Source: an uncultured Bacteroidales bacterium (GTDB lineage: Bacteria; Bacteroidota; Bacteroidia; Bacteroidales; Muribaculaceae). From it: a DNA stretch of 9,384 nt. A program made the translations under genes and the position numbers. Below are positions 6,857-9,384 of this stretch, one piece after another. Location of the stretch: contig CAMWQZ010000023.1 of NCBI GenBank assembly GCA_947176515.1, positions 1 through 9,384 on the forward strand. The letters run 5' to 3'. Positions within the stretch are counted from its first letter, which is position 1, and each line of letters begins with the position of its first letter. The notes beneath the pieces are model-generated. The model did no database searches and had not been told where the DNA came from. It saw nothing but the letters and a program-made list of their open reading frames with translations.

Positions 6857-9055
6857 TTAATTAAAATAGGGCTGGTATTTGGCAGCGAGCTCACGGCCAA
6901 CGTCGACGGGGTTCTCGCCCGAAACGACGGGATAAGTCTTGGAGAAGTCGCGAGTCCACTGTTCTTCCCAGTCGGTTATATAGTCGTAGTATGCCTTGGG
7001 GTCGTAGGGCTTTCCGGCTTCGGCAGCAGCGATGACGGCGTCGGTGAACGAACGCCATCGATGGCCGTAGAAGTCGTTGGTCAAGCCTGCCCAGCCGCGG
7101 TTAGCATAGTCGTTGAGCTGAGTGGCTTTCTGGCCCCAGACGGTAAGGATGCCACGAGCATTTTCTTCGTAATAGTCTTTTTCTTCTGGCGTAGTGCCGA
7201 AATCACGCGCGTCGGCAATCCATTTGCCGAGCGAAAAAGTCGGGTTAGTAGAGAGAAGGCGGTCAGAGTCGGCGATGAGCTCGTCGATGCGCGACGCCCA
7301 AAGTTTCATAGCCTCGATGTCGTGAGCGTTGTATGCGGCGGTGAAGTTAGCGCGGAAATCAGAGAAAAGATTACCGAGAGCCTGACGTCCAACATTAACA
7401 ACGTCGAAGTTATGACCGGGGTTAGCAGGATCGACCTCAGCGGCAAGGAGAGTCTGCCAGATTGACCAAAGAGTAGAATTGTCGTAGAAAATATCGGGAT
7501 AAGTGTTCCAGCTATCTGTGCCGACAAGCATCGGACGAGCATTAATGAGGACAGCCTGTCCGCAAGTGGCCTGATGGGTATAGACGCTGTCGTGGAGCGC
7601 TCGCCATGCAGAGATTACAAGCGAGTCCTGGTCGCCGCCACGAGAGCGAGCCCAAGAGTCAACCCAAGCGTCTGTGCCAGGGAACGATGACCAGGCTTTG
7701 TCGAGGACGAGTTCGTACATATGGGGGTTGGCATCGAGGCCTTCGAGGGTGAGACCAAGACCGATAAGGTTTTTACCGCCCTCGGTCATGACACTGTCGA
7801 TGCGCGCGTCGACCTGGTCGATATTTCCGGCCATCATGGTGTTGCCACCGAAGTTACCAAGGTAACACCAAATATATGGGGCGCCGTAGTAGCTATCGGT
7901 CTGACGCCAAATCTCAGTGTCGTCGCAATAATAGTCGAGAAGTATCAGCTTGCCTTCGGGCACGGCAGTGAGGAATGCCTCGATACGCGGCTGAGTCCAT
8001 TTGTCTTTAGAATGGTAGAACATCCAAGTCATCTGAAGCCATGTCGCCTCGGGGTCAATCTCAGCGATAGAGCCGTAGATGCGTTTAGAGACCTCTGAGA
8101 GGAACTGCTCGTTCCAGTCGGGAGAGTCAACCTCGTTGAAGGGGTCGATGCCATAGATGTGGTCGGTGCCATACATCTCGGTCTGCTTCTGGAGGAATTT
8201 TTTCTGAATAACATCGTAGAGTGAATCCATAGGCTCGATGAAGTGGCTGCGGTATTTGTCATCGTAGCCGCCCCACTGGCTCATCTGGTGGATGCGCGCG
8301 TCGGGGTACAACTCTTTAAGCTCGCCGGGAACGTGGCCCGAGAAAGCCGGAAGGACGGGAGTCATGTCGAACTCGCGCTCACGAGTGAGAATTTTTTTCT
8401 GAAGCTCAGCCTGGTCTTCAAGCCACGACATAGGAAGCGGAGACTGCCAGTAGTCGACGTTAGACATGCGATGCCACGGGAGCTGGGCGGGGCCAGTGAA
8501 ATATGAGCGAATCTGCTCGTCGTTCAGTCCCATTTCGCGCCACACTTCATACCAGACAGACTCCTGGCCAGTGATGGCGAGAGGCATGTTCACGCCATTT
8601 AGAGCCATCCAGTCAATCATGCGCTCCCAGTCGGCCCATTTCCAATATGGCATTGAGTAGCCGAAGGTGCAATAATTAAGGAAGAAGCGGTCATCGACAG
8701 CAGCGGTTGCCTCGATGCGCTCAGGAACCATCGGAAGGACATCGGGCATAATGACCGAGTCGGCAGCGAACCATGAAACGCGAGTGTCGCAGAAGTTTTT
8801 GAGGTAGTGGTTTAGACCGACGGCAAGGGAGTTGTTATTATTGGCTGTGATAACGATTTTCCCGTCGACTGATTCGAGTGCAAAATGGTCAGCAGTCGAA
8901 TCGGGCTCGACTACAAAGACGAAAGAGTCAGCATGCTGAGGGAACAGACGACGCGCCATCTCAGCGACCGGGCCGTCGTCACGACGTTGGGGTGAACAGG
9001 CTGCGAGGGTCATTAAGAAGAGAATAAAAAACTTATAAACCGCGGTATATTTCAT
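6857..9055 (-). CDS. GH89 alpha-N-acetylglucosaminidase, lipoprotein (NAGLU-like)
   Basis: This 732-residue enzyme is predicted to hydrolyse terminal alpha-linked N-acetylglucosamine. Residues 1-20 form a lipoprotein signal peptide with lipobox LAAC, so Cys20 would be lipidated. An N-terminal alpha/beta domain (about 30-115) is followed by a TIM barrel (about 120-455) and a helical C-terminal domain (about 460-730), the layout and length of human NAGLU. Family motifs seen are NYCT at 127, ERMIDWMALNGVN at 144-156, FTGPA at 186-190, MTPVLPAFSGHVP at 231-243, GTDHIYGIDPFNE at 296-308, NFGGN at 401-405 and GLTLEG at 434-439. By family knowledge Glu308 is the likely acid/base and Glu438 the nucleophile; their spacing of 130 equals that of human Glu316 and Glu446 as I recall them. 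No CBM is fused, unlike the clostridial mucin-active relative. It is the first gene of the operon, behind a good promoter. The start is fixed by the signal peptide. Substrate and surface versus periplasmic location are inferred. Confidence 0.95.
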   Translation of the reverse strand: MKYTAVYKFFILFLMTLAACSPQRRDDGPVAEMARRLFPQHADSFVFVVEPDSTADHFALESVDGKIVITANNNNSLAVGLNHYLKNFCDTRVSWFAADSVIMPDVLPMVPERIEATAAVDDRFFLNYCTFGYSMPYWKWADWERMIDWMALNGVNMPLAITGQESVWYEVWREMGLNDEQIRSYFTGPAQLPWHRMSNVDYWQSPLPMSWLEDQAELQKKILTREREFDMTPVLPAFSGHVPGELKELYPDARIHQMSQWGGYDDKYRSHFIEPMDSLYDVIQKKFLQKQTEMYGTDHIYGIDPFNEVDSPDWNEQFLSEVSKRIYGSIAEIDPEATWLQMTWMFYHSKDKWTQPRIEAFLTAVPEGKLILLDYYCDDTEIWRQTDSYYGAPYIWCYLGNFGGNTMMAGNIDQVDARIDSVMTEGGKNLIGLGLTLEGLDANPHMYELVLDKAWSSFPGTDAWVDSWARSRGGDQDSLVISAWRALHDSVYTHQATCGQAVLINARPMLVGTDSWNTYPDIFYDNSTLWSIWQTLLAAEVDPANPGHNFDVVNVGRQALGNLFSDFRANFTAAYNAHDIEAMKLWASRIDELIADSDRLLSTNPTFSLGKWIADARDFGTTPEEKDYYEENARGILTVWGQKATQLNDYANRGWAGLTNDFYGHRWRSFTDAVIAAAEAGKPYDPKAYYDYITDWEEQWTRDFSKTYPVVSGENPVDVGRELAAKYQPYFN

Positions 9056-9095
9056 GAAATATTTTCGTTTATTCGAGGATTAGTTTTGGTATGCA

Positions 9096-9111
9096 CCGTT
9101 GAGAACAACGG
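9096..9111 (-). promoter_or_regulatory. Inverted repeat at the predicted 5' end of the operon transcript
   Basis: CCGTTG and CAACGG form a perfect 6-bp inverted repeat around a 4-base centre, beginning about 4 nt after the predicted transcription start. It could be a dyad operator just downstream of the promoter or an RNA stem-loop at the 5' end of the message. The symmetry is seen directly; the role is inferred. Confidence 0.4.
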
Positions 9112-9121
9112 ATATTCGATA

Positions 9122-9152
9122 CAAATTAAGACATAATTTTCGAAACTGCAAA
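9122..9152 (-). promoter_or_regulatory. Bacteroides-type sigma-A promoter for the GH89 gene and probably the operon
   Basis: On the minus strand TTTG (9152-9149) is followed after exactly 19 bp by TTAATTTG (9129-9122). The known Bacteroidetes consensus is TTTG at -33 and TAnnTTTG at -7, spaced 19-21 bp. The -33 box is perfect and the -7 box has one mismatch (TT for TA). Transcription would start near 9115, leaving a leader of about 60 nt before the GH89 start codon. No regulator gene is in the window. Confidence 0.65.
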
Positions 9153-9216
9153 ACATTTTGTCATATTTTTGATGAAATAGGGTGTGTATTTTGGTATTTT
9201 ATGAAGTTATTGCTTG

Positions 9217-9237
9217 GGGGTAATAGGGGTAATGGGG
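9217..9237. repeat. Short direct repeat of GGGGTAAT upstream of the promoter
   Basis: GGGGTAAT occurs at 9217-9224 and 9226-9233, 9 bp apart, followed by GGGG at 9234-9237. On the minus strand this reads ATTACCCC twice, about 65 bp upstream of the -33 box. The 9-bp period and position could mark a regulator site, or the G-runs may be simple low-complexity sequence. Confidence 0.3.
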
Positions 9238-9247
9238 CGAATAGCAT

Positions 9248-9277
9248 CGAGGCTGCCTAAGATGTTAGGCAGCCTCG
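9248..9277. repeat. Perfect 13-bp inverted repeat (terminator or dispersed palindrome)
   Basis: CGAGGCTGCCTAA (9248-9260) is the exact reverse complement of TTAGGCAGCCTCG (9265-9277), with a 4-base loop. It could end a minus-strand gene lying beyond the right edge, shielding the operon promoter from read-through. However, no real T-tract follows on the minus strand, and on the plus strand only a TATTTT follows a few bases later. A dispersed palindromic repeat is equally possible. Confidence 0.5.
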
Positions 9278-9299
9278 GAGTATTTTGGGGCGGTATTTT

Positions 9300-9327
9300 G
9301 GACGCACCAGGGTGCGTCCCTACAATT
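9300..9327 (-). repeat. AATTGTAG-prefixed palindrome, right copy (REP-like candidate)
   Basis: GGACGCACC (9300-9308) and GGTGCGTCC (9311-9319) form a perfect 9-bp inverted repeat with a 2-base centre. On the minus strand it is preceded by AATTGTAG (9327-9320). Such GC-rich near-perfect palindromes with short centres, outside genes, are typical of dispersed REP-like elements. Only one copy is visible here, so repeat status is inferred. Confidence 0.45.
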
Positions 9328-9384
9328 TTGGCGTATAGGTCAAAATGGGTGGTAAAATCGTCGTAACGCATTGTAAAGCATAAT

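Larger units (their letters stand above)
9153..9384. other. Non-coding upstream region rich in short repeats
   Basis: This stretch lies between the predicted operon promoter and the right edge. Besides the two palindromes and the G-rich direct repeat listed separately, it has three copies of the 9-mer GTATTTTGG on the plus strand (9186-9194, 9280-9288, 9293-9301). A 54-codon minus-strand frame runs from an ATG at 9371 to a stop at 9207, but it passes through both palindromes and resembles no protein I know. I see no convincing gene. Confidence 0.5.

Noticed and set aside
6824..7465. Plus-strand 213-residue frame antisense to the GH89 gene
   Set aside because: It lies opposite a well-supported GH89 coding region and shows no domain or signal, so it is a shadow of the real gene.
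9207..9371. Minus-strand 54-codon frame from ATG at 9371 to a stop at 9207
   Set aside because: It runs straight through two strong palindromes, contains low-complexity Pro/Ile/Thr sequence at its end, and resembles no family I recognise. A chance frame through repeats is the simpler explanation.
1..9384. CRISPR array, tRNA, rRNA or transposase
   Set aside because: No regularly spaced direct repeats, cloverleaf or rRNA sequence was seen, and all long frames are explained by the four PUL genes.

Overview
The window looks like part of a polysaccharide utilization locus (PUL) from a gut-type member of the Bacteroidales. The evidence is an adjacent SusC/SusD pair, lipobox-type signal peptides on the three other proteins, a promoter matching the Bacteroides -33/-7 consensus, and AT-rich gene starts without strong Shine-Dalgarno sequences. 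The roughly even GC content of the genes would fit Muribaculaceae or a relative, but that is a guess from composition.

All four genes lie on the minus strand and read right to left. They are a GH89 alpha-N-acetylglucosaminidase lipoprotein (9055-6857), a SusC-type TonB-dependent transporter (6732-3622), a SusD-type glycan-binding lipoprotein (3607-1673), and a SusE-position lipoprotein with two DUF1735-like repeats and a C-terminal F5/8 type C (CBM32-like) domain (1649-186). The spacings are 124, 14 and 23 bp. A Bacteroides-type promoter (9152-9122) precedes the GH89 gene, and a strong intrinsic terminator (165-131) follows the last gene by 20 nt. The natural reading is one transcriptional unit of about 9 kb. 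The 124-bp gap before susC has no TTTG on the coding strand and no terminator-like hairpin.

Inferred pathway: the F5/8C lipoprotein and SusD capture an alpha-GlcNAc-containing glycan at the cell surface, SusC imports it using TonB, and the GH89 lipoprotein removes the terminal alpha-linked GlcNAc either at the surface or in the periplasm. No sulfatase, other glycosidase or regulator lies in the window. Alpha-GlcNAc-capped mucin-type O-glycan is therefore a more economical substrate guess than heparan sulfate, though genes beyond the edges could change this.

The two ends are non-coding and rich in inverted repeats. At the left end (1-165) there are four consecutive hairpins. All five non-Watson-Crick pairs in their stems are G-T on the plus strand, which predicts a plus-strand structured RNA converging on the operon and sharing its terminator. 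At the right end (9153-9384) there are two strong palindromes and several short direct repeats. One palindrome shares an AATTGTAG prefix with a left-end hairpin, suggesting a dispersed palindromic repeat family. These ends are the least explained parts of the window.
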